Assembly (NCBI RefSeq): GCF_026343955.1
Contig: NZ_JAPKNI010000001.1
Coordinates: forward strand, 620,001-684,000
Direction: 5' to 3'
Length of the DNA: 64,000 nt
DNA from: Kaistia defluvii
Lineage (GTDB): Bacteria > Pseudomonadota > Alphaproteobacteria > Rhizobiales > Kaistiaceae
Below, in pieces: positions 1 to 7,407 of this stretch; position 1 is the stretch's first letter, and every line of letters begins with the position of its first letter. The position numbers were made by a program, and so were the translations under genes. A model generated the notes under the pieces. That model worked only from the letters and a program-made list of their open reading frames with translations, searched no databases and had not been told where the DNA came from.

Positions 1-61
1 TCATCAGCAGCAGAAGAAGGCCGACGAAACCGGCGGGGGAAAGCAGGACGCGGCGAAGCAT
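1..61 (-). CDS. ABC transporter permease, second of a peptide-type pair (5' end only)
   Basis: Only the first 20 codons lie in the window. They start at ATG 61-59, preceded by a good ribosome-binding site (AAGGGGA about 6 nt upstream), and read MLRRVLLSPAGFVGLLLLLM, a basic end followed by a hydrophobic segment. It lies 17 nt downstream of a DppB-type permease on the same strand, which is where the DppC-type partner normally sits in peptide/nickel ABC operons. The assignment as the DppC-like permease is therefore inferred mostly from position; the rest of the gene is off the left edge. Confidence 0.6.
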   Translation of the reverse strand, partial: MLRRVLLSPAGFVGLLLLLM

Positions 62-78
62 GATGATCCCCTTGCGTT

Positions 79-1071
79 TCAGCGACTGACTTCGACGCGC
101 GGGTCAAGCAGCGTGTAGATGAGGTCGATGATCAGATTGACGAGGATGATGACGAAAGAGCAGACGAGCAGCACGCCCAGGATCAGCGGATAGTCGCGCT
201 CGAACACCGAGTCATAGGCAAGGCGGCCGACGCCGGGCAGGCTGAAGATCGTCTCGGTCAGCACCGCGCCGCCGAACAGCTCGGCGATCTGCAGGCCGAC
301 CATGGTCACGACCGGCAACAGCGCATTGCGCAGCGCATGGCCGATGATGACATGGCTGGTGCCGAGCCCCTTGGCATAGGCGGTGCGGATGTAGTCCTGG
401 TTCAGAACCTGCAGCATCGAGGCCCGCGCCAGTCGCGCATAGATCGCGATGTAGAACAGCGACAGCGACAGAACCGGCAGGATCATGTGCCGTGCGACAT
501 CGCCGATCAGCTGCAGCGTCGTCATGTCGACGCCCGGCGTGATCAACCCGCCAACCGGCAGCAGCTTGAGCTTGACGCTGAAGATGATGACGAGGCCGAG
601 GCCGGTCATGAAGACGGGCGTGGCGTAGAAGATCAGCACCACCATCGAGATGATGACATCGATCGGCCGGTGCACGTGGCGCGCGGCGAAGACGCCGGCC
701 AGCGTGCCGATGAAGACGGCGACGGCGACCGAGCAGACCACCAGGAGGATGGTCGCCGGCAGGCGCTGCAACACCAGTGACAGCACCGTGTTCGAGTTGC
801 GGAAGGAATAGCCGAGGTCGCCCTGAAGCACCCCAGTGACATAGTGGAAAAGCTGGACCAGCATCGGCTGGTCGAGACCGTAGCGGGCGCGCAGCGTCGC
901 CATCAGCTCGGCATCCATGTCGCCGCGCTGGCCGCCGAGAACATCGACCATGTCGCCGGGGACGAGGTGCAGCAGCATGAAGCTGCCGATCACGACGATA
1001 GTGATGACCACCAGGGACTGGAGGAGACGCCATCCAAGATAATGCAACAGATGCCGGTTCAAGGCGGTCAT
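79..1071 (-). CDS. ABC transporter permease, DppB/OppB family
   Basis: Inner-membrane permease of a peptide-type (PepT class) ABC importer, 330 aa, the usual length for the family. An N-terminal membrane segment (about residues 12-36) is followed by the motif PGD in the first periplasmic loop (VPGDMVD), typical of DppB/GsiC proteins. Further segments lie at about 100-130, 140-165, 195-215, 255-285 and 295-320. The EAA loop that contacts the ATPase reads YIRTAYAKGLGTSHVI, close to consensus. The upstream gene is the cognate binding protein, separated by a strong hairpin. No ATPase is visible in the window, so it should lie to the left. Substrate cannot be told from the permease. Confidence 0.93.
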   Translation of the reverse strand: MTALNRHLLHYLGWRLLQSLVVITIVVIGSFMLLHLVPGDMVDVLGGQRGDMDAELMATLRARYGLDQPMLVQLFHYVTGVLQGDLGYSFRNSNTVLSLVLQRLPATILLVVCSVAVAVFIGTLAGVFAARHVHRPIDVIISMVVLIFYATPVFMTGLGLVIIFSVKLKLLPVGGLITPGVDMTTLQLIGDVARHMILPVLSLSLFYIAIYARLARASMLQVLNQDYIRTAYAKGLGTSHVIIGHALRNALLPVVTMVGLQIAELFGGAVLTETIFSLPGVGRLAYDSVFERDYPLILGVLLVCSFVIILVNLIIDLIYTLLDPRVEVSR

Positions 1072-1100
1072 GTCTCCGGATGGCGGGCGGATCGGGAACG

Positions 1101-1131
1101 GGAGCCGGCGGCAGGACGCGCCGCCGGCTCC
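1101..1131 (-). promoter_or_regulatory. Intercistronic hairpin between binding-protein and permease genes
   Basis: Perfect 12-bp inverted repeat: GGAGCCGGCGGC at 1101-1112 and its complement at 1120-1131, with a 7-nt loop. It begins about 10 nt after the stop of the binding-protein gene and has no downstream T run, so it looks more like an mRNA-stabilising or partial-termination hairpin than a full terminator. Equivalent hairpins occur in the other three ABC operons of the window. Confidence 0.75.
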
Positions 1132-1140
1132 GCCGGAAGC

Positions 1141-2733
1141 TTACTCGGCCGGCGTCAGATAGACGTTGGCGAAGTTGCTGTAGGTGCCGTTCGCGTCGAC
1201 CGTATGGTTCTTCAGCCGCTTGCTGGCAATGGTCACGCTCTCGACCGCGACCAGCGGGAAGACCGGCAGGTCTTCCATGGCGAGCTTCTGAAAGTCGTGA
1301 TACTCGGCCTTGCGCTTGGCGGGATCCATTTCGGAAGCCGCCGTCTCAAGCAGCTTGTCCATCTCCGGGTTCACGTAGTGCGAGCCGTTGGAGAAGCCGA
1401 CGCCGGGCTTGAAGCTCTGCGACCAGAAGGTGCGCTGCGTGCCGATCGTCGGATCCGAGCCGCCCGTCAGCAGATTGACGGTGAACTGGAAGTCGCGATC
1501 GGTATAGACGCGCTTGACGAAACCGGCGAAATCCTGTGCCCGCACCGTCAGGTCGATGCCGACCGCGCGGAAGGCCTCGCGCATATAGGCGGCGATGCTC
1601 GCCTGATGCTCGCCATAGGGCAGCGGATCGACGGTCAGCTTCAGGCGGATGCCATTGGCGTCGGGCTTGTAGCCGGCCTCGTCGAGCAGCGCCTTGGCCT
1701 TTTCCGGATCGAAGGCATATTGCGGCACGCCGCTCGAGTCGAACATCTCGGTGAGCTGCTGGTGCAGCGGCGTCTCGGCCGGCTTGCCATAGCCGAAGAA
1801 GATGTTCTCGACGATCCAGTCGCGGTCGATCGCGTGGGCGATCGCCTGGCGGACGCGCTTGTCCTTCATGACGGGGTCATCGAGGTTGAACTCGATCATC
1901 TCCATCTCGTTCTGGAACTCGTAGCCCTTGGTCGTGATGTCGAATTCGCCGGTGGCGGCGAGGCGCTCGAGATCGGCCATCGGCACCAGATTCTGCGGCG
2001 CGATCTGCGCTTCGCCGGATTCGATGGCCGAGGCGCGGGTGGCCGGATCGGGGATGAAGCGGAAGATCAGCTTGTCGAGATAGGGCTTGCCCTTGTCCCA
2101 GTAGTCGGGGTTGCGCTCAAGCACCAGGTTGTCGCCCGGCGCGAACGACACGAACTTGAACGGGCCGGTACCGATCGGCTTGAGATTGGCCGGGTTGGTG
2201 GGAATATCGGTGCCCTTGTAGAGATGGGCGGGCAAGATCTGCGCCTGCTGCGCGGCGAGGCTCTTCAGCATGCCGGGCGACGGCTTGGAAAGAACGAAGA
2301 TCGCCGTATAGGGGTCGGGCGTCTCGACGGCGGTGACGTTGCCGAAGATGGTGCGGCCGCGGCCGTGCAGAACCTTCCAGACGTCCATGGTGGTGAAGGC
2401 GACGTCCTCGGAGGTAAACTCCTTGCCATCATGCCACTTCACGCCCTTGCGCAGGTTGATCGTCACGCGCAGGCCGTCATCGCTGACCGAAAAGCCCTCG
2501 GCCAGAAGCGGCTTCGGATTGAGGTCGTAGTCATAGGTGAACAGGCTGTCGGAAATCTTCGACGACACCACCTGTTCCGCGCCCGCCGTCGTGATCGCCG
2601 ACGTCAGGATCTGCGGCGCGGGGGACATGAGGAACGTGACGTTTCCCCCGCGCACCGGCTCTTCGGCCTGCGCGAAGGACGTCAGCGCGCAAAGCGCCGC
2701 GCCGAGACCGAGTAGCAACTTAGCTGGACGCAT
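1141..2733 (-). CDS. ABC transporter substrate-binding protein, peptide (SBP_bac_5) family
   Basis: Periplasmic solute receptor of about 530 aa for the peptide-type importer encoded downstream. The chosen start, ATG 2733-2731, has AGGGGAG upstream and gives a clean signal peptide (MRPAKLLLGLGAALCALTSFA, cleavage near AQA-EE). A reading extended upstream has no such feature. Family landmarks seen: RGGNVTF after the signal, LAEGFSVSDDGLRVTINLRKGVKWHDG, then DVAFT, IGTGPFKF and NPDYWDKGKPYLDK. These are typical of DppA/OppA-like cluster C proteins, which bind peptides, opines, nickel or sugars; the actual ligand is not readable. The upstream region carries a shared AT-rich operator-like site (2957-2973) and a structured leader. 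The nearby GMC and aldehyde dehydrogenase genes may metabolise what is taken up. Confidence 0.93.
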   Translation of the reverse strand: MRPAKLLLGLGAALCALTSFAQAEEPVRGGNVTFLMSPAPQILTSAITTAGAEQVVSSKISDSLFTYDYDLNPKPLLAEGFSVSDDGLRVTINLRKGVKWHDGKEFTSEDVAFTTMDVWKVLHGRGRTIFGNVTAVETPDPYTAIFVLSKPSPGMLKSLAAQQAQILPAHLYKGTDIPTNPANLKPIGTGPFKFVSFAPGDNLVLERNPDYWDKGKPYLDKLIFRFIPDPATRASAIESGEAQIAPQNLVPMADLERLAATGEFDITTKGYEFQNEMEMIEFNLDDPVMKDKRVRQAIAHAIDRDWIVENIFFGYGKPAETPLHQQLTEMFDSSGVPQYAFDPEKAKALLDEAGYKPDANGIRLKLTVDPLPYGEHQASIAAYMREAFRAVGIDLTVRAQDFAGFVKRVYTDRDFQFTVNLLTGGSDPTIGTQRTFWSQSFKPGVGFSNGSHYVNPEMDKLLETAASEMDPAKRKAEYHDFQKLAMEDLPVFPLVAVESVTIASKRLKNHTVDANGTYSNFANVYLTPAE

Positions 2734-2823
2734 GGATGAACTCCCCTTGATGACTGCATGACGAAACCGAAGCGCGACGACTGCCGTCCCGCCATTCACG
2801 ACCACCGCGCTTCGCGGCGCCGC

Positions 2824-2875
2824 TTTTGCCGGTCGGCACCCGGCGGAACGCCGGGAGGCCTCTTCTTCGGCAAAA
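2824..2875 (-). promoter_or_regulatory. Nested stem-loop in the leader of the peptide importer mRNA
   Basis: An outer perfect 8-bp pairing (TTTTGCCG at 2824-2831 with CGGCAAAA at 2868-2875) encloses an inner perfect 6-bp hairpin (CCCGGC at 2839-2844 with GCCGGG at 2850-2855, loop GGAAC). It lies about 90-140 nt upstream of the binding-protein start, inside the expected 5' UTR. I do not recognise a known riboswitch class. It may be a regulatory RNA element or only a stable leader fold. Confidence 0.4.
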
Positions 2876-2956
2876 TAGCAACTGCGCTCACCCTCCCCGA
2901 GGCAAACGCCGCCCAAGTCAGTCCTAGAAGCAAAAAATATGTTTCATACCTACATT

Positions 2957-2973
2957 TCAAACGAATGTTTTGT
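2957..2973. promoter_or_regulatory. Operator-like site B (TYAAAY-N4-GTTTT family)
   Basis: TCAAACGAATGTTTTGT, an imperfect inverted repeat (CAAAC/GTTTTG) in the promoter region of the peptide importer. It matches two other sites in the window at 7292-7308 and 12251-12267 over 17 positions. The neighbouring TetR gene is the likeliest owner; this is inference. Confidence 0.45.
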
Positions 2974-3221
2974 TGCTGGTCAAGCGCTTTTAGCGGGCAG
3001 GCCGGATCGCGCCCTGCCCGACCCTGCCGGCTCGGGATGCGCCTGGCCTTCCGCATCGGAAATCGGGGCGCAATCGCGCGGCAGCGCTCGACTTCGGGCC
3101 GATCGGCGCAGCGCGGTTCGGCTTGAAGGATTTGCGACTGGGATGGTGTCAGTCGAGGCCCGGTGCAAGCGCGAGCGGCGCGGCCTGCCCAATCCGGAGG
3201 CGAGGCCTGTCGCGCGGCGGC

Positions 3222-3887
3222 TCAGCTCTGCGCGAAGGCGGAACTGACGGGGGCGCGAAAGCCGGCGGCGATGAAGTGGACGAGTTGCCGGATCAGCGTC
3301 TCGTTGTCGAGCCGCGCCTGACGGATCGGCAGGTCCGGCAGGTCGCGCGCGGCCGGGTCGAGATCGCCGAGGATCTGCATGATGGCGCCACGGGCGAAAT
3401 CATAGCGCAGGCCGATTTCCTCGCGCGGGAGATCCGGCAGCGTCCTGCCCAGTGCCTCGACGAACAGCCGGTGGATGCTGTCGAACTGGTTGGCGAGGAT
3501 GGTGTTGGTCAAGGGCTGCGGCAGGGCGCGCACCTGCAGCAGAAGCCGCACGGGCGAGCGGCCGCCATATTCGTCCAGGCTCTGCTCGACCATCGGCCGG
3601 ACCAGCGCCTCGATCAGGTTTTCGAGCGGAATCGCCGCGTCGCCATTCAAGGCCACCAGCTTCTCCAGCGATTGCAGGCGGCTCTCGTTGATCGGACGCA
3701 GGCAGGCTTCCAGTACGGTGCGGGTCAGTTCTTCCTTCGAGCGGAAGTAATAGTTCACCGCGGCGACATTGGCGCCGGCCTCGACGGTGATCTCGCGCAG
3801 CGTCGCGGAGGCAATGCCGCGATCGGCAAATACCCGCAGCGCAGCCTTGATGAGCCGCTCCCGCGTGTCGGCTTCCTTGCCTGCCAT
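3222..3887 (-). CDS. TetR/AcrR family transcriptional regulator
   Basis: One-component repressor of about 221 aa. The N-terminal helix-turn-helix is clear: TRERLIKAALRVFADRGIASATLREITVEAGANVAAVNYYFRSKEEL, with the VAAVNYYF recognition helix typical of TetR proteins (CecR/YbiH-like subgroup). The rest is the variable ligand-binding domain. I chose ATG 3887-3885 (MAGKEAD), with GGAAAG upstream; a longer in-frame start at 3950 exists but adds a tail without features. It lies between the peptide importer and the GMC/aldehyde dehydrogenase operon, all on the minus strand, and is the best candidate to bind the shared 17-bp site found before those two units and before the 12.3-kb GMC gene. The ligand is unknown. 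Confidence 0.9.
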   Translation of the reverse strand: MAGKEADTRERLIKAALRVFADRGIASATLREITVEAGANVAAVNYYFRSKEELTRTVLEACLRPINESRLQSLEKLVALNGDAAIPLENLIEALVRPMVEQSLDEYGGRSPVRLLLQVRALPQPLTNTILANQFDSIHRLFVEALGRTLPDLPREEIGLRYDFARGAIMQILGDLDPAARDLPDLPIRQARLDNETLIRQLVHFIAAGFRAPVSSAFAQS

Positions 3888-4098
3888 TGCTGTGCTTTCC
3901 GATACGACCAAGGCACCCGTTCTCCCCAATCCGATCCGACCTGCGCGCATCCCGCCGACTCGGTGCAGGCCGACAACCTGCGCCGCACATTACAGGTTAA
4001 CCGCCACCACGTCCGATTGGCCATGACGCCCGAACACGCGCAGAACGCTAACCGCGCCTTTCGGCAGGCCTTTTCACCATGTTTTGCGGTCCCGCCCC

Positions 4099-5829
4099 TT
4101 ACCAGCCGGCGCGGTGGCCTTCTTTTCGCTCCGCTAGGATCAACGCGCTCATGCGCTCGGCGATCATGATGGTCGGGAGATTTGTGTTGGCGCGCGGCGT
4201 GAACGGCATCACCGACGCGTCGACGACGCGCAATCCCTCGACGCCGATGACCTTGCCGGACGGGCCGACCACCGCGTCCTCGTCGGTGACGCTGCCCATC
4301 CTGCAGGTGCCCGAGGCATGCCAGACCCCATGTGCCTTCTCGCGAACAAAGGCCTCCAGCAGTTCGTCATCCGCCATCATGGCCGCGACGGGCGCGTCCG
4401 AGGTGACGACGTGCTTCAACAGCAGCCGCCGCATCCAGTCCGGCCCGTCCAGCATCGTCGCCAGGATCTTGGTCATGACGTAGTTCTTGGGGCTGATGAC
4501 GCCGAGATCGCGGATCCGCTCGGTATAGCTGGTCGGGAACGGATCGTTGGCGACCGATTGCATCGCCGGCGTGTCGTAGAGCCTGGCGATCAGCCGCATG
4601 CCGGCTTTCAACCGCTGCACGTCGCGATTGTCGGAGAGCAGCGCGAACTCGACATGCGGCTCGACCTCTGCCGAGGCGCTGTCGAGCGTGACGAAGCCGC
4701 GTGAATGGGCGCGGTTGACCCAGGTCATCAGCGAGCCGACCTGCTGGCCGACCGGATGCCAGCCCGAGGTGGTCATCGCCACCATGTACATGTCCTGCGG
4801 ATCGCCGCCCTCGACGCCGGAGGAATAGCGCAACGCCGTATGGATATGGCGGCGCAGCTTCTTGCCGAGGCGGGCGTCCGGCTTGACGTGCGACGAGATC
4901 GAGATCGTCGGATGTTCCTGCAGGTTCTGGCCGACGCCGCGCCGGGCCGCGACGACCGGGATGCCGAGACGGCGCAGCGTGTCGCCCGGCCCGATGCCGG
5001 CGCGCATCAGCATGGCCGGCGAGTGCAGCGCGCCGGCGCAGATGATGGTTTCCCCGGCGACGATCGTCTGCGGGCCCTGCTCCGTCTGCGCCTCGACGCC
5101 GGTGATCCGGCCGTCCCGCTCGATGAGTTTCTTCACCATGGCGTTCGGGAGGATCGTCAGGTTCGGGCGCTGGCGGACCTTGTTGTCGAGATAGGCGATC
5201 GCCGTCGATACGCGCCGATCGTAGATGTTGGAGATCGCGACCGGGAAGAACCCGTCTCCGAATTCGCCGTTCTGGTCCTGCAACTGCCGGAATCCGGCGG
5301 CGCCCCAGGCCTCGACCGCCGCATGCGAGAATTTCGGCCAGGCGTCGGGAAAGATACGCCGGATCGGCAGCGGGCCGGTCTGGCCGTGCAGATCGCCGGC
5401 ATAGTCGAGATCGCGCTCGGCCTTCTTGAAGAAGGGCAGCACGCCTTCCCAGTCCCAGCCGGTCGCGCCGACCCGCGCCCAGTCGTCATAGTCGTCCGGC
5501 GTGCCGCGGTTGGCCTGCATGTCGTTGAGGCTGGAGCCGCCGCCCATCAGCCGTGCCTGCTCGTAGCGCCGAGGCACCGCCTTGCCGGGATTGTTGTGCG
5601 GCACCGGCTGCAGGTGGACGCGCAGGTCCGGCCAGACATTCTTGGCGTTGAAATAGGCGACGCGCGGATAGCTGTCGAGAATGGCGGGCTCGACCCGGTC
5701 GGGCGGCGTATCGCGACCCGCTTCCAGCAGGATCACGCGATACTTGCCGTCCTCCGACAGGCGGCTCGCCATGACGCAGCCGGCCGAACCGCCGCCGACG
5801 ACGACGAAATCGCAGTTCAGCTCCGGCAT
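4099..5829 (-). CDS. GMC family FAD-dependent oxidoreductase
   Basis: Flavoprotein alcohol oxidoreductase of 576 aa (choline dehydrogenase-like fold). The FAD dinucleotide-binding motif is at the N-terminus (VVVGGGSAGCVMASRLSE), the first GMC signature follows at about residues 90-115 (RRYEQARLMGGGSSLN), and the second appears as GALHSPAMLMRAGIG. The C-terminal catalytic part has WHASGTCRMG and RANTNLPTIMIAE, supplying the His and Asn of the active site. It shares RRYEQAR-MGGGSS, ERDLD and PIRR-FP-W blocks with the 12.3-kb GMC protein, so the two form a subfamily distinct from the other three in the window. It follows an aldehyde dehydrogenase gene by only 4 nt, so alcohol to aldehyde to acid oxidation is the obvious reading. 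Substrate unknown; no secretion signal. Confidence 0.93.
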   Translation of the reverse strand: MPELNCDFVVVGGGSAGCVMASRLSEDGKYRVILLEAGRDTPPDRVEPAILDSYPRVAYFNAKNVWPDLRVHLQPVPHNNPGKAVPRRYEQARLMGGGSSLNDMQANRGTPDDYDDWARVGATGWDWEGVLPFFKKAERDLDYAGDLHGQTGPLPIRRIFPDAWPKFSHAAVEAWGAAGFRQLQDQNGEFGDGFFPVAISNIYDRRVSTAIAYLDNKVRQRPNLTILPNAMVKKLIERDGRITGVEAQTEQGPQTIVAGETIICAGALHSPAMLMRAGIGPGDTLRRLGIPVVAARRGVGQNLQEHPTISISSHVKPDARLGKKLRRHIHTALRYSSGVEGGDPQDMYMVAMTTSGWHPVGQQVGSLMTWVNRAHSRGFVTLDSASAEVEPHVEFALLSDNRDVQRLKAGMRLIARLYDTPAMQSVANDPFPTSYTERIRDLGVISPKNYVMTKILATMLDGPDWMRRLLLKHVVTSDAPVAAMMADDELLEAFVREKAHGVWHASGTCRMGSVTDEDAVVGPSGKVIGVEGLRVVDASVMPFTPRANTNLPTIMIAERMSALILAERKEGHRAGW

Positions 5830-5833
5830 GGCC

Positions 5834-7258
5834 TCAGCCTTCGTTCACGAACTTGGTCACGAGATAGGAATCGAGCCCCTCAATGCCGCCCTCGACGCCA
5901 TAGCCGCTGTCCTTGACGCCGCCGAACGGCGTCTCCGCGCTGCTGGCGACGAAGGTGTTGATGCCGACGACGCCGACCTTCAGGTCGCGGGCGATGCGGC
6001 GCGAATAGGCGGTCGAATGGGTGAGCGCATAGCCGGCAAGCCCGAACGGCACGGCGTTGGCGGCCGCGATCGCTTCGTCGAGGTCGGCGAAGGGGGTGAT
6101 CGTCGCCAAGGGGCCGAACGGCTCCTCGCTCATCACCCTGGCATGGGCCGGCACGTCGGCGAGCACGGTCGGCTCGAAGAAATTGCCCGGCCGGTCGATG
6201 CGCTTGCCGCCGGCCACCAGCCGGGCGCCGCAGGAGACCGCCTCGGCCGTCAGCCGCTCGACCGCGTCGACGCGGCGCGCATTGGTGAGCGGCCCCATCA
6301 CGGTCGCCGGATCGAGGCCGTCGCCGACCTGCACGGTCTTCGCGAGACGGGCGAACTCGCCGACGAAATCGTCATAGATCGACTGGTGCACGAAGAAGCG
6401 CGTCGCCGAGGTACAGACCTGGCCGGCATTGCGGAACTTCGCGGTTGCCGAACGGGCGGCGGCCCAGGCCGGATCGACATCCTCCATGACCAGGACCGGC
6501 GCATGCCCGCCCAGTTCCATGGTCAGGCGCTTCAGGCCCGGCGCGGCAAGCCGCGCCAGTTCGCGGCCGACCACGGTCGAGCCGGTGAACGACACCTTGG
6601 CGACCTTGGGCGATGCCATGATCTGGATGGAGATATCGGCCGGACGTCCCAGGACGACATTGAGCGCACCCGCCGGCAGGCCGGCGTCGTGCAGGCACTG
6701 GGCAATGGCGAGCGGCGCGGACGGCGTTTCCTCGGCCGGCTTGAGCACGACGGTGCAACCGGCGGCCAGAGCCGCGGCAACCTTCTTGCCGGACGTCATG
6801 GCCGGGAAATTCCAGGGCGACATCGCCGCCACGACGCCGACCGGCTCCTTGAGCACGACCATGCGGCCATCCTCCGGGCCCGGGATGATCCGGCCATAGG
6901 CGCGGCGTGCTTCATCGGCGAACCAGTCGAACACCTCGGCGGTGGCCAGGATCTCGCCCCTCGCCTCCGCCAGCGGCTTGCCGTTCTCCAGCGTCAGTCC
7001 GGTGGCGATGTCGTCGACGCGCCGCCGGATCAGATCGGCAGCACGGCGCAGCACGCGGGCGCGCTCGACCGGCGCCTTCCGGCTCCAGGCCGGAAACGCC
7101 GCCTCCGCCGCATCGATCGCGGCCGAGACATCCTCAGCCGAAGCGATCGGCAACGGCGCCAGTTCCTGCCCGGTTGCCGGGTTGACGATGACGTTGGAAG
7201 CCGTTTCAAAGGTCGAACGGGCAATCCCGTTGATCAGCAGGGTCGGTGCAGCGTACAT
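5834..7258 (-). CDS. NAD(P)-dependent aldehyde dehydrogenase, succinate-semialdehyde dehydrogenase-like
   Basis: Cytosolic aldehyde dehydrogenase of 474 aa oxidising an aldehyde to its acid. Landmarks: MSPWNFPA in the coenzyme fold, KPAEETP, FTGSTVVGRELARL, the general-base glutamate in LTMELGGHAP, the catalytic cysteine in NAGQVCTSATRFFV, and EEPFGPLATITPF. The pattern is closest to GabD-type succinate-semialdehyde dehydrogenases, but that name is not proven. It is the first gene of a two-gene operon with the GMC oxidoreductase 4 nt downstream. Its promoter region holds operator-like site C (7292-7308), shared with the peptide importer and another GMC gene. Confidence 0.93.
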   Translation of the reverse strand: MYAAPTLLINGIARSTFETASNVIVNPATGQELAPLPIASAEDVSAAIDAAEAAFPAWSRKAPVERARVLRRAADLIRRRVDDIATGLTLENGKPLAEARGEILATAEVFDWFADEARRAYGRIIPGPEDGRMVVLKEPVGVVAAMSPWNFPAMTSGKKVAAALAAGCTVVLKPAEETPSAPLAIAQCLHDAGLPAGALNVVLGRPADISIQIMASPKVAKVSFTGSTVVGRELARLAAPGLKRLTMELGGHAPVLVMEDVDPAWAAARSATAKFRNAGQVCTSATRFFVHQSIYDDFVGEFARLAKTVQVGDGLDPATVMGPLTNARRVDAVERLTAEAVSCGARLVAGGKRIDRPGNFFEPTVLADVPAHARVMSEEPFGPLATITPFADLDEAIAAANAVPFGLAGYALTHSTAYSRRIARDLKVGVVGINTFVASSAETPFGGVKDSGYGVEGGIEGLDSYLVTKFVNEG

Positions 7259-7291
7259 GGGGCGCGCCTTGGCTAGATCCTAATCAATCAT

Positions 7292-7308
7292 TTAAAACAT
7301 TTATTTGA
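7292..7308. promoter_or_regulatory. Operator-like site C, upstream of the aldehyde dehydrogenase/GMC operon
   Basis: On the minus strand it reads TCAAATAAATGTTTTAA, about 35 nt before the aldehyde dehydrogenase start. It matches sites at 2957-2973 and 12251-12267 at most of 17 positions. A TTGAGC hexamer lies just upstream on the minus strand, so the site would fall within or next to the core promoter, as expected for a repressor. Inference from motif sharing only. Confidence 0.45.
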
Positions 7309-7407
7309 ATGCGCGCTCAAGTGAAAACGCGCCCTGCCCCAACGGCGATGCCAGACATCAAAACGCGCGTTCGGCCGAAGCACCGGCCCGGAGAATGGAT
7401 TTCTCTC

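Larger units (their letters stand above)
2734..3221. other. Intergenic region between TetR gene end and binding-protein gene start
   Basis: No convincing gene here. It is the promoter and leader region of the minus-strand peptide importer. It holds a nested inverted repeat at 2824-2875 (possible RNA element), a lower-GC patch around 2930-2990, and the operator-like site 2957-2973. A palindrome AAGCGCTT lies at about 2983-2990. Short open frames crossing it lack ribosome-binding sites and any recognisable protein motif. Confidence 0.7.

Noticed and set aside
844-2715. Long plus-strand frame opposite the peptide binding protein
   Set aside because: Antisense shadow rich in Arg, Asp, Gly and His with no family match that I recognise; the minus-strand gene has a signal peptide and SBP motifs.
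2983-2990. AAGCGCTT palindromes at 2983-2990 and 28267-28274 as LacI operators
   Set aside because: Eight base pairs without extended TGAAA/TTTCA arms occur often by chance; only the 14- to 16-bp forms at 60.7-60.9 kb were kept.
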